Positions 1 to 5,576 of a stretch of 8,502 bases of DNA are shown here, one piece after another. How positions within the stretch are numbered: the first letter of the stretch is position 1; every line of letters begins with the position of its first letter. The DNA is from Bacteroidota bacterium (lineage in GTDB: Bacteria; Bacteroidota; Rhodothermia; Rhodothermales; UBA10348): positions 1-8,502 of the forward strand of contig JAAZVD010000052.1 of the NCBI GenBank assembly GCA_018623785.1, written 5' to 3'. Below the pieces are notes generated by a model. That model worked only from the letters and a program-made list of their open reading frames with translations. It was not told where the DNA came from and did no database searches. A program made the position numbers and the translations under genes.

Positions 1-117
1 CCTGACCCCCCCGGTGGACACCATACCTGGCCTCGCGTTGAATGTACGTTTTTGAGGAGGCTGACTGACTTTGGCTTCGCGCGTTGCCCTCTTCGCGGGG
101 GATTCGTTAATGCCTGC

Positions 118-147
118 TTGACTCGCGATCGCCTGCCCAACTATATT
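118..147 (+). promoter_or_regulatory. promoter of the tRNA-Val gene
   Basis: TTGACT (118-123) and TATATT (142-147) are separated by 18 bp, close to a housekeeping sigma-70 promoter. The downstream half, TATATTTT, also resembles the TAnnTTTG -7 element of Bacteroidota promoters. Transcription would begin around 153-156, leaving a leader of about 30 nt before the mature tRNA 5' end at 185, which is a normal arrangement. The call rests on motif and position only. Confidence 0.6.
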
Positions 148-184
148 TTTCACTCGTTCCGGCGCGCCTTGGTGCGTACCGAGC

Positions 185-258
185 GGGTCCGTAGCTCAGT
201 TGGTTAGAGCGCTACGTTGACATCGTAGAGGTCGGTGGTTCGAATCTACTCGGACCCA
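185..258 (+). tRNA. tRNA-Val (anticodon GAC)
   Basis: A complete cloverleaf can be folded by eye. The acceptor arms GGGTCCG and CGGACCC pair over 7 bp. The D-arm is GCTC/GAGC around AGTTGGTTA. The anticodon stem CTACG/CGTAG holds the loop TTGACAT, giving anticodon GAC (valine, reading GUC and GUU). The T-arm is GGTGG/CTACT around TTCGAAT, with two G-U pairs. The discriminator base is A at 258. The 3' CCA is not encoded, because CGC follows, so it must be added after transcription. The gene is preceded by a good promoter and followed within 6 nt by an intrinsic terminator, so it is a single-gene unit. Its 3' end and terminator are a typical target for tyrosine integrases; see the repeat entries at 285 and 1897. 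Confidence 0.97.
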
Positions 259-263
259 CGCAG

Positions 264-300
264 CCCCTTGTAAGGCCATGCCTTGCAAGGGGTTTTTGTT
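264..300 (+). terminator. intrinsic terminator of the tRNA-Val gene
   Basis: A 12-bp hairpin is formed by CCCCTTGTAAGG (264-275) and CCTTGCAAGGGG (281-292). It has one T-G wobble and a 5-nt loop (CCATG), and is followed by TTTTTGTTT. It directly follows the tRNA and terminates on the plus strand. Confidence 0.9.
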
Positions 301-322
301 TATGGGTACAACATAGGTACAG
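285..322 (+). repeat. att-like direct repeat, copy 1 (tRNA side)
   Basis: The segment holds the 3' arm of the tRNA terminator, its T-tract and the sequence GGTACAACATAGGTACAG. It aligns without gaps to 1897-1934 with 29 of 38 identical bases by eye, including GGGGTTT, TTTAT and GGTACAACA. Within it GGTACA occurs twice, 12 nt apart (305-310 and 316-321... by start), like arm-type binding sites that tyrosine integrases leave next to tRNA genes. No integrase gene is present. Calling it an attachment site is an inference from position, repetition and motif style. Confidence 0.4.
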
Positions 323-349
323 CAAAGTGCCTAAAAATTCCCCCAATCA

Positions 350-371
350 GTACCCCGGAGGCAGGGGGTAC
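350..371. repeat. inverted repeat GTACCCC/GGGGTAC
   Basis: Perfect 7-nt arms, GTACCCC (350-356) and GGGGTAC (365-371), surround an 8-nt loop. The right arm is part of a longer motif, GGCAGGGGGTA, that recurs at 1083-1093 without the left arm. No T-tract follows, so it is not an intrinsic terminator. A protein-binding site or recombinase site is possible but unproven. Confidence 0.45.
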
Positions 372-375
372 ATCC
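355..375. repeat. short dispersed repeat, copy 1
   Basis: CCGG-A-GGCAGGGGGTA-CATCC matches 1078-1098 at 18 of 21 positions with no gaps. The two copies bracket the pair of small membrane-protein genes (642-922). Confidence 0.4.
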
Positions 376-641
376 GGGTGATAGGCCTTCTGTTACCCCC
401 GTCAGACATACGTGTGATTTTCTCACAGCCAAATCCAGAATCACACCTTTGACATGTCCACCTCCACCATCCCAAACACGAGGTGATACTCGCATACAGG
501 GCGAACAGGTTGACGTAGTAGCTCTACGATACAGTCCTTCTACCCAGACTGCCACGGGTGCGTGTCAATGAGTATGCACAGGCTCTCTACCCACGCTTTC
601 TCTGCGTTGAGCATAGCCTCAATGGCCTTGAGCGTGCCGGC

Positions 642-737
642 CTAATCTCTCAGCGCAGTGCTGAAGACAACTCCAAAGAGGAACAAGACAGTGACGATCA
701 TTGCCAGTGCCCCAACTATAACATCTTGATCAGGCAT
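642..737 (-). CDS. 31-residue single-helix membrane peptide
   Basis: A very short reading frame starts with ATG at 737 and ends with TAG at 642. The peptide begins MPDQD, then has about 20 hydrophobic residues in a row (roughly residues 6-26, rich in V, L, F, A and G), and ends STALRD. This is the pattern of a single transmembrane helix with a short acidic N-terminus. Its start codon overlaps the stop codon of the 61-residue gene before it in the arrangement TAATG, which is typical of translational coupling and is the main reason to believe it. After the stop the same frame stays open for about 33 codons, so the peptide may be the shortened form of a once longer protein. I do not recognise a family, and the role is unknown. 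Confidence 0.5.
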   Translation of the reverse strand: MPDQDVIVGALAMIVTVLFLFGVVFSTALRD

Positions 738-922
738 TACGAGTCACCATGGTTTTGTTGATTCTTTATGGTGAAGAAGACCATCCACCCCAAAATGCTC
801 GGTACCCAAATACCGATGAAGATTGCAGCCATCTCGTATCCGAAAAACCAGAGAGCCACCGATGCCAGAAGTGACAAGATTGCACCAGTATTAAAAAGGA
901 TCTCTCCTTTGGTTAGATTCAT
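737..922 (-). CDS. small two-helix membrane protein
   Basis: The 61-residue protein starts with ATG at 922. It has two hydrophobic segments, about residues 12-28 (GAILSLLASVALWFFGY) and 31-52 (AAIFIGIWVPSILGWMVFF), and a short polar tail (KNQQNHGDS). The IGIWVPSILG stretch resembles widespread small, uncharacterised inner-membrane proteins of marine bacteria; that is a recollection of style, not a database match. No strong Shine-Dalgarno sequence precedes the start, which is normal for Bacteroidota-like genomes. The stop overlaps the start of the 31-residue peptide by one base (TAATG), so the two form a tiny operon and probably work together. The function is unknown. Confidence 0.65.
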   Translation of the reverse strand: MNLTKGEILFNTGAILSLLASVALWFFGYEMAAIFIGIWVPSILGWMVFFTIKNQQNHGDS

Positions 923-1077
923 GACTACAACGGTGTTGATTTATCGTGGAGTTGGCGAAGAACTACGGTTGAGAGTAGTTAGGTAGTGATTAGTTACTCT
1001 TGACCTCCTCCCTGTAATTCAGCCGGTCAGAAGTAGAGAATCGGGCGTGTTCAGGAGGTATTCTTCGGCGAATTGAT

Positions 1078-1098
1078 CCGGGGGCAGGGGGTAAAGCC
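1078..1098. repeat. short dispersed repeat, copy 2
   Basis: CCGG-G-GGCAGGGGGTA-AAGCC is the second copy of the motif at 355-375 (18 of 21 identical). It lies just downstream of the STAS-like gene on the minus strand. There is no matching left arm, so unlike copy 1 it does not form the inverted repeat. Confidence 0.4.
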
Positions 1099-1130
1099 AA
1101 GGTGGGAAGATGCAATTAGTATTGAGCCTG

Positions 1131-1505
1131 TCAGGCCTTGACCCAGTCCAGTGCGAGGTCCATATCTTGAAATAGCTTCACGTCCCACGATATATTGGCG
1201 GAGGTAAGACCCTGCATAAATTGTTTGCCTGATTCATAAATCGCCAGATCAGTCATGACCAGTGCCAGTCGGATGCTTCTATTGGAGTAGGAGTGGCCCA
1301 GCGAATACCCAACAGACATTCTCAGGTCGGAAGTTGATACGTTCCACCCCTCTATGTACCTGCCATCCCAGATCACGTACTGGAGTTCATCAAATCTCGG
1401 ATCAACCCAAATTTGCGACTCATAAGAGCGGATCTCGTCACCGGTCACGACTCCCGAGAGTATGATTTTTAAGGACCGATTGTCCCAGATCAAATCCGCT
1501 GGCAT
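1131..1505 (-). CDS. SpoIIAA/STAS-like single-domain protein
   Basis: The 124-residue protein has no signal peptide and no membrane segment, so it should be cytoplasmic. The layout fits the SpoIIAA-like/STAS-like fold: N-terminal strands with a short turn (DLIWDNRSLKIILSGVVTGDEI, about 4-25), a VDPRFDE helix-turn region (34-40), a buried strand LQYVIWDGRYIEGW (41-54), a helix (61-72), a strand IRLALVMTD (78-86) and the C-terminal WDVKLFQDMDLALDWV (107-122). Proteins of this size are common as orphan genes in bacteria and in accessory DNA. Their roles are mostly unknown; a binding or regulatory role is inferred from the fold. An AGGGA sequence lies 6 nt before the ATG at 1505. It stands alone, flanked by gaps of about 200 nt on both sides. 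The family call comes from overall pattern, so moderate confidence is right. Confidence 0.7.
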   Translation of the reverse strand: MPADLIWDNRSLKIILSGVVTGDEIRSYESQIWVDPRFDELQYVIWDGRYIEGWNVSTSDLRMSVGYSLGHSYSNRSIRLALVMTDLAIYESGKQFMQGLTSANISWDVKLFQDMDLALDWVKA

Positions 1506-1558
1506 GGTCTTTCCCTGAAAACTATGTCTACATCAATCTCTCAATTTAAAAAAATGCC

Positions 1559-1615
1559 GTTCATATCACATATCGGGGTGTTCCTTTGGCAAGCACAAAA
1601 GACGTGATATCAAAC
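1559..1615. repeat. inverted repeat upstream of the STAS-like gene
   Basis: ATATCAC (1563-1569) and GTGATAT (1604-1610) are perfect inverted arms with a 34-nt gap. The similarity continues outward as GTT (1559-1561) and AAC (1613-1615). It lies 54-110 nt upstream of the STAS-like start, where an operator or a cruciform could act. Its outer ends read GTT...AAC, the opposite of an integron attC site, so an attC is ruled out. Confidence 0.35.
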
Positions 1616-1723
1616 GGATCTGCTCTTAAATCAGGTTTTAACGTTCATCTACAGGGATCGGGGTTTTGTCTTCCGATCGGGCAATACGGCGTATCCTCCT
1701 CATGCCCCTCTGAAATATGCGTA

Positions 1724-1885
1724 CTATTTCACCAGCACGACCTGCTGGGTAGCCACGAGGTCCCCCGCTTCCATCCTTATGAGGTAGGTGCTTGATGCAA
1801 GGCCGTCAGCATTGAACTGTACCGTGTGAGCGCCCGCTGAGACCGTCTCTCCCGCCACCAGTGTCGCTACCTCTCTGCCAAGCAA
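1724..1885 (-). pseudogene. remnant of a T9SS C-terminal sorting domain protein
   Basis: The last 53 codons encode LLGREVATLVAGE, then AGAHTVQFNADGLASSTYLI, R-MEAG, and end QQVVLVK. This is the classic type IX secretion sorting domain (Por secretion tail): LGREV-TLV, a G-H-V-F-A-GL strand, Y-R-EAG and a basic LVK end. Such a tail normally closes a large secreted protein. Here the homology starts abruptly at about 1885. A full domain would continue upstream with a D-x-LGREV strand, but this is replaced by unrelated sequence, which coincides with the att-like repeat at 1878-1934. No signal peptide or passenger domain precedes it, so it cannot be a functional secreted protein. It is good evidence that the genome has, or had, a T9SS. 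A frame running back to 2005 adds no recognisable protein. Confidence 0.8.
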
Positions 1886-1912
1886 GCTATTCCGCTGCTT
1901 GGGGTTTCTTTT
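1878..1912 (+). terminator. terminator-like hairpin within the second att-like copy
   Basis: CCAAGCA (1878-1884) and TGCTTGG (1896-1902) form a 7-bp stem with an 11-nt loop, followed by GGTTTCTTTTT. On the plus strand no gene precedes it that would need termination. It mirrors the hairpin-plus-T-tract behind the tRNA gene at 264-300. Confidence 0.4.
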
Positions 1913-1934
1913 TATCGGTACAACACATCCACAG
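1897..1934 (+). repeat. att-like direct repeat, copy 2
   Basis: The segment aligns without gaps to 285-322, with about 29 of 38 bases identical and shared blocks GGGGTTT, TTTAT and GGTACAACA. It sits at the exact place where the sorting-domain remnant is broken. The second GGTACA of copy 1 is degraded here (ATCCACAG). It carries no recognisable tRNA 3' end, so if it is an attachment site it is decayed or uses a core lying downstream of the tRNA. Confidence 0.35.
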
Positions 1935-2013
1935 CGAGGGTGCGGCAGCGGCTCCTGTGCAGCTACAGTGCAGCGCACGATAACATCTCGATGAGAGGCT
2001 CGCAAACCGGGAG

Positions 2014-2220
2014 TCAGTCCGTTTTTGCCTTCTCTTTGCTGCTGCGCAGCTCCCTCAGAAAAGCGGAAACCTGTCCTGAGAATGCATAGTGGGCCGCTGT
2101 GACGAGCAATACGGAACCCGCCATGAACTGACTTGGGTCACCGTCCAGGGCCGAACGAAAACCCGTCACAAGCATGACCAGGCCAACCATTCCGCATGCA
2201 ACAGCCAGTACGTACATCAT
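2014..2220 (-). CDS. small two-helix membrane protein
   Basis: The 68-residue protein starts MMYVLAVACG (first ATG at 2220, a second directly after it). Two hydrophobic segments are visible, about residues 3-21 (VLAVACGMVGLVMLVTGF) and 33-50 (MAGSVLLVTAAHYAFSG), joined by a polar loop SALDGDPSQ. A basic, charged tail (LRELRSSKEKAKTD) probably faces the cytoplasm. No family is recognised. It lies 145 nt downstream of the DUF3047 gene on the same strand and could share its transcript. Expected location is the inner membrane and the role is unknown. Composition and a clean two-helix pattern support a real gene. Confidence 0.6.
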   Translation of the reverse strand: MMYVLAVACGMVGLVMLVTGFRSALDGDPSQFMAGSVLLVTAAHYAFSGQVSAFLRELRSSKEKAKTD

Positions 2221-2365
2221 TTCTTGTCAGGAATAGTGAGCGCGACGACTATCAGCTTACTGAAATTACGTCGATTGTCCAATCGGGGATGACGCATCCT
2301 GCGTAACACCACTCACGTTGCTGTCGCGTCAAGCAACGCCCGTATCGGCAGCGTCCTCGCCTTGC

Positions 2366-3079
2366 TCAGTTCGGACCACCTTCAGGCATGAGCAGGATAT
2401 CGTCAATGTCTACTTCAGATCGATTCCTGGTATCGTCCGAATCGCTCCAGATGGTTATCAGCAAGGGGCGGTCAGGTGCCTTTTCCCCAAAAACCTGCCG
2501 ATAGTCCTCGGCCACGTTCCGTCTGACTTGGAGCCACTGCCCCAAGCCGTCTGCCGCAGTGGCTACAACAATGACCTTGAGCCTGCCGAACGACACCACC
2601 GATCCGACCGGTAAGGAAGAGCTGTACGTGTACTTGATACTTTTGGGTCGCCCCAGCCAATCGCGCGAGAAGGTCACGTACACGGCAGCGCCCGTGTCGT
2701 TGCGCCCCTTCTCACTGGCTCCCTCGGGAAGGTGATGCGCCCGCCAGCGCCAGGCCAACTCCGGATGGTCTGACAACGACCAGTCCAGGTCGAAGTCTGA
2801 TTGGTTGGCCAAACTGATACGCAGGGCTTCACCCTCCGTCATCGTACGAAGGAATTGATTGCCTCGCTCCTGCACAACCCAGACCCGCTCGTCGTCCGTC
2901 ATGAAGTCGTCAAGGGGACGAACTTCATTCTTACTCGTGAAAAACTTCCAACGCTCTGGCAAGCCGCCTGGCCGGTAGACCTCGAACCGCTCCACATCGA
3001 CTGGCCGACCCGATTGGGCACGAGCCTCCGACAGAGCCGACGGGCAGAGCAACAGCAACAAGGCGAATACGAAGGACAT
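2366..3079 (-). CDS. secreted DUF3047 family protein
   Basis: The 237-residue protein has a signal peptide (residues 1-21, MSFVFALLLLLCPSALSEARA, cleavage likely after ARA), so it acts in the periplasm or outside. The mature part fits DUF3047: a jelly-roll-like opening with ERFEVY and PERWKFF (30-47); LAWRWRAHHLPEGASEKGRNDTGAAVYVTF (108-137), the family's W-R-W and D-x-x-A-x-V-Y-V-F block; IKYTYSSSLPVGS (148-160); and VRRNVAEDYRQVFGE (185-199) followed by ITIWSDSDDTRNRSEVDIDDI (208-228), matching the family's R-x-V-DY-x-FG and T-D-x-D-x-T end. Length is normal. An in-frame TGA four codons before ATG 3079 fixes this start. The family has no proven function, and a carbohydrate-binding-like fold is often suggested. 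It is divergent from the receptor fragment at 3240, and the small membrane gene at 2014 follows it. Confidence 0.82.
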   Translation of the reverse strand: MSFVFALLLLLCPSALSEARAQSGRPVDVERFEVYRPGGLPERWKFFTSKNEVRPLDDFMTDDERVWVVQERGNQFLRTMTEGEALRISLANQSDFDLDWSLSDHPELAWRWRAHHLPEGASEKGRNDTGAAVYVTFSRDWLGRPKSIKYTYSSSLPVGSVVSFGRLKVIVVATAADGLGQWLQVRRNVAEDYRQVFGEKAPDRPLLITIWSDSDDTRNRSEVDIDDILLMPEGGPN

Positions 3080-3239
3080 ACGGCTCAGTCAGCCTGAGGG
3101 CCAAATGTGGGGGCGAAAGTCACTACGGATCCAAACTGGCTGACGGCCACGGGGATCCTGCCCCTGCCAGATTCTCCCCTCATGTGGTTGGTTTGATCAG
3201 CGGGGACTCTGTTGGGGCTTTGCCGTCCAGCCTTCGGAA

Positions 3240-4304
3240 TCGCTGGGTGCTCTTGATCTCGAGAATTCTTCCTTGTTCGAACGCTCAGATCTGCCGGAGG
3301 AATATGCCGCGGGCAATTACGAGTCCGACGAAACGGTGCATGCCGGATATGTGATGTACAACCGCGCCTTCAATGAGCAGCTCTCCGGTAGCTTCGGTGT
3401 TCGCGTTGAGGCAACGTCGGCCACCTTCACCGGAAACGAGTTCAACGACGACACGGAAAGCGTGACTCCAGTGAAAGGAGAGAACTCCTATACAGATTTG
3501 CTTCCAAGCGCGCTTTTCCGGTATAAGTTGGACGCCAATACCATTATCCGGGCCGCGTGGACCAATACACTCGCCCGTCCTGGTTTTTACGAGCTCGTAC
3601 CCTATCGCGAAATCGCCGTCGAAGACAATGAACTGGCGGTCGGAAATCCAGACCTTGAGCCAACCCGTTCGATGAACTTCGACGTCATGCTCGAGAAGTA
3701 CTATGGGTCCGTTGGTCTGATTTCGGGTGGTGTATTCTACAAAGACATCCAAGACTTCATCTACGTACTCGAAGACAAGGATGCGGTGGACCCGGCGACG
3801 GGACGTACCTACGATTCCATCTTCCGTCCCGTCAATGGCGCTACGGCTTCCCTGGTCGGCTTTGAAGTGGCTGTGCAGCGGCAAGTTGAACAGCTGCCCG
3901 GTTTGGGTGTTTTTGCGAACTATACGTACACCAGCTCCTCAACGGAGAACCCAGGGCTGTCGGACGAGAAAATAGACCTTCCTGGAACGGCCGAGCACTC
4001 GCTCAACACGAGCCTGTCCTACAACAAGGGTGCTGTAGACCTGCGCGTCTCGTTCAACTACAACAGCTCGTATCTCGACCCCGATGGCCTGGACCTGACC
4101 CCGGGTCTCGAGCGCTACTACGACGCCGTAACGTACCTGGATGTAAATGGCTTGTACCGCGTTAACAACAATCTGCGGGTGTTCTTCAACGCGAACAACC
4201 TTCTCAACCAGCCACTTCGGTTCTACGCCGGCGATAAGGACCGGACCTACCAGGCCGAATATTACGGACCGACCTTCAACCTGGGCGTCAAATACGATCT
4301 CTAG
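3240..4304 (+). pseudogene. 3' fragment of a TonB-dependent receptor
   Basis: The frame encodes about the last 345-355 residues of an outer-membrane beta-barrel receptor, of the large type seen in Bacteroidota and Proteobacteria. Recognisable parts are YVMYNRAFNEQLSGSFGVRVEAT; YTDLLPSALFRYKLD with IIRAAWTNTLARPGF; the NPDLEPTRSMNFDVMLEKY block; GGVFYKDIQDFIY; the LVGFEVAVQRQ barrel strand; VFANYTYT; LRVFFNANNLLNQP; and the last strand YGPTFNLGVKYDL. Alternating aromatic and polar residues and a final YDL suit an outer-membrane C-terminus. The signal peptide, TonB box, plug domain and first barrel strands (usually 500 or more residues) are absent. The frame is open back to 3144 after a stop at 3141, but the receptor-like sequence fades near 3240. 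The first possible start is a TTG at 3273 with no ribosome site. It is best read as a truncated gene left by deletion or recombination between 3090 and 3240. Confidence 0.85.
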
Positions 4305-4342
4305 GCGAAACATACCTTTGGCTTGACCCTGGCGGGCAAACT

Positions 4343-4383
4343 AGTGCGGGCCGGCAGTCAACGACTGCCGGCCCGCACTTTTT
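4343..4383 (+). terminator. strong intrinsic terminator between convergent genes
   Basis: A perfect 17-bp stem (4343-4359 with 4363-4379, GC-rich, loop AAC) is followed by TTTTT at 4379-4383. It lies 39 nt after the receptor fragment stop and 16 nt before the end of the convergent amidase gene. A short A-run before the stem could give weak termination from the other side as well. Confidence 0.93.
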
Positions 4384-4398
4384 GCGCCAAAACCGGTC

Positions 4399-5394
4399 TC
4401 AAAGAATGTCTTTCGCAATTCTCATCGTCACCAGCATATGTGGCACGTCCACGACCTCGGCAATCTTCAAGTCCGCCGACAGTGAGGCCAGAACATAGGC
4501 CTCGGTACGGCTCATACCTGTCTCTTCCACGATGTAGTCGATCATGGTCCGGGTTGCCATTTTAGCCGCATCGTCAATCGTGACCCCATACCCGGTTACC
4601 GAGTAATGCGTTGGGCTCTCGTACTGGGGCGAGGGCATGGCACGCCCGTTCTTGATCAATTCGATTTCGTAGACGATCCGCAGGGGACCCTCGATGGCTG
4701 TGCCTGAAACTTCGCCATCTCCTTGCGCAACATGGGGATCTCCAATGGAAAACAGCCCTCCCTCCACCAGCACGGGAAAGTAGGCCGTGGTGCCTTCCAC
4801 CATGTCCCGGTCATCCATGTTGCCGCCGTTGTGCCGCGGTGGTACCGTGGAAAGAAGCTCTTCGGTGTCCGGTGCTACACCCATGACCCCGGGAAACGGA
4901 CGGAAGGGAACGGTGATACCTGGAGCATAGTCAACCTCCGTATCGCCGGGTTCGAATTCAAAAATCCGGATGTAGGGCTCCGTAAACTCCTCCGCAAGAA
5001 AGCCAAAGCCAGGAAAGACGGCCGTCCAGCCCCAATCCTGCACCTCGATCTCATGCAAGGTTACTGCCAGGACATCGCCTGGCTCAGCACCGCGAACCGC
5101 CACCGGGCCGGTCAGTGCGTGAAAAGGTCCGGCCGCAAGAATCCCCGGAAGGTCTTCGGCTACGGTTTCCCGCGTGACATAACCACCCGAGGCCTCAACA
5201 AGATGTGCCTCAATGATGGCGCCTGAATCGACAGTCAGTACGGGTTCAAAGGTCTTACTCCACTTGTTGTGGCCGTTTTCTGCCGTAATCGTCGCCTCAG
5301 GTTCCGGCACCGAAGAAGCAACCGGATTCTGGGAAGGCGACTGGGCACATCCGACATAGAGCGCAGCGATAAAAAGGATGACAAAGCGATGCAT
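4399..5394 (-). CDS. lipoprotein acetamidase/formamidase family protein
   Basis: The 331-residue protein starts at ATG 5394. This start is chosen because it begins a signal peptide (MHRFVILFIAALYVGC) with a lipobox YVGC at 13-16; an upstream in-frame ATG at 5553 adds 53 residues with no signal. Family features follow in order: GHNKWSKTFEPVLTVDSG (41-58), the GPFHALTGPVAVRGAEPGDVLAV block (89-111), the FRPFPGVMGVAP turn (164-175), PPRHNGGNMDDRDMVEGTTAYFPVLVEGGLFSIGDPHVAQGDGEVSGTAIE (185-235) and the C-terminal LASLSADLKIAEVVDVPH (302-319). Known members hydrolyse formamide, acetamide or other small amides to acid plus ammonia. Most are cytoplasmic, so a lipid-anchored periplasmic version is notable. 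Serine 13-region -3 residue is Tyr, a weaker lipobox than usual. The substrate is unknown. It is divergent from the DUF998-like gene across 182 nt, which should carry both promoters. Confidence 0.87.
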   Translation of the reverse strand: MHRFVILFIAALYVGCAQSPSQNPVASSVPEPEATITAENGHNKWSKTFEPVLTVDSGAIIEAHLVEASGGYVTRETVAEDLPGILAAGPFHALTGPVAVRGAEPGDVLAVTLHEIEVQDWGWTAVFPGFGFLAEEFTEPYIRIFEFEPGDTEVDYAPGITVPFRPFPGVMGVAPDTEELLSTVPPRHNGGNMDDRDMVEGTTAYFPVLVEGGLFSIGDPHVAQGDGEVSGTAIEGPLRIVYEIELIKNGRAMPSPQYESPTHYSVTGYGVTIDDAAKMATRTMIDYIVEETGMSRTEAYVLASLSADLKIAEVVDVPHMLVTMRIAKDIL

Positions 5395-5576
5395 GATGGC
5401 AGTGAAGGATGGTGAGTGCAAGGAGTAGCGACAATCTATCGAAGTAGCCACCGATATGCTACGGATTCCTTTTCTCGCTCGAAGGTGACTCTGCAGCAGG
5501 ACCTTGATGTCGGATGAGCGCGTGGCCTCACGTTTCAAAGGGTGTACGACCATGGAATCATCATGTCTGAGCCTGC

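Larger units (their letters stand above)
301..641. other. non-coding stretch after the tRNA
   Basis: I see no convincing gene here. A 74-codon minus-strand frame spans 331-555, but it lacks a recognisable domain, has a biased composition (many Gly, Cys and Arg) and has no ribosome site. The stretch holds the GGTACA direct repeat, the inverted repeat at 350-371 and the first copy of a CCGG-GGCAGGGGGTA motif. It looks like the inner flank of a decayed integrated element. Confidence 0.5.

Noticed and set aside
1..30. C-rich start of the window with GGTGGACACC resembling an IS end
   Set aside because: It recalls IS3-type terminal sequence, but no partner repeat, transposase or target duplication is visible, so it is not called.
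331..555. 74-codon minus-strand frame after the tRNA
   Set aside because: Odd composition, no domain or ribosome site, and it spans repeat motifs; probably chance.
1018..1098. Minus-strand frame with protein-like stretch DQFAEEYLLNTPDSLLLTG
   Set aside because: It reads like protein and ends in TGA, but has no start codon and no family; it may be a gene remnant, too weak to list.
1559..1615. Possible integron attC site
   Set aside because: The outer ends are GTT...AAC, opposite to the RYYYAAC...GTTRRRY order, and no other attC-like sites or integron integrase were seen.
3285..3884. 199-codon minus-strand frame
   Set aside because: Antisense shadow of the receptor fragment, with no recognisable domain.
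3273..4304. Receptor fragment as a real gene starting at TTG 3273
   Set aside because: No ribosome site or signal peptide, and an outer-membrane barrel cannot be made without export; treated as a fragment.
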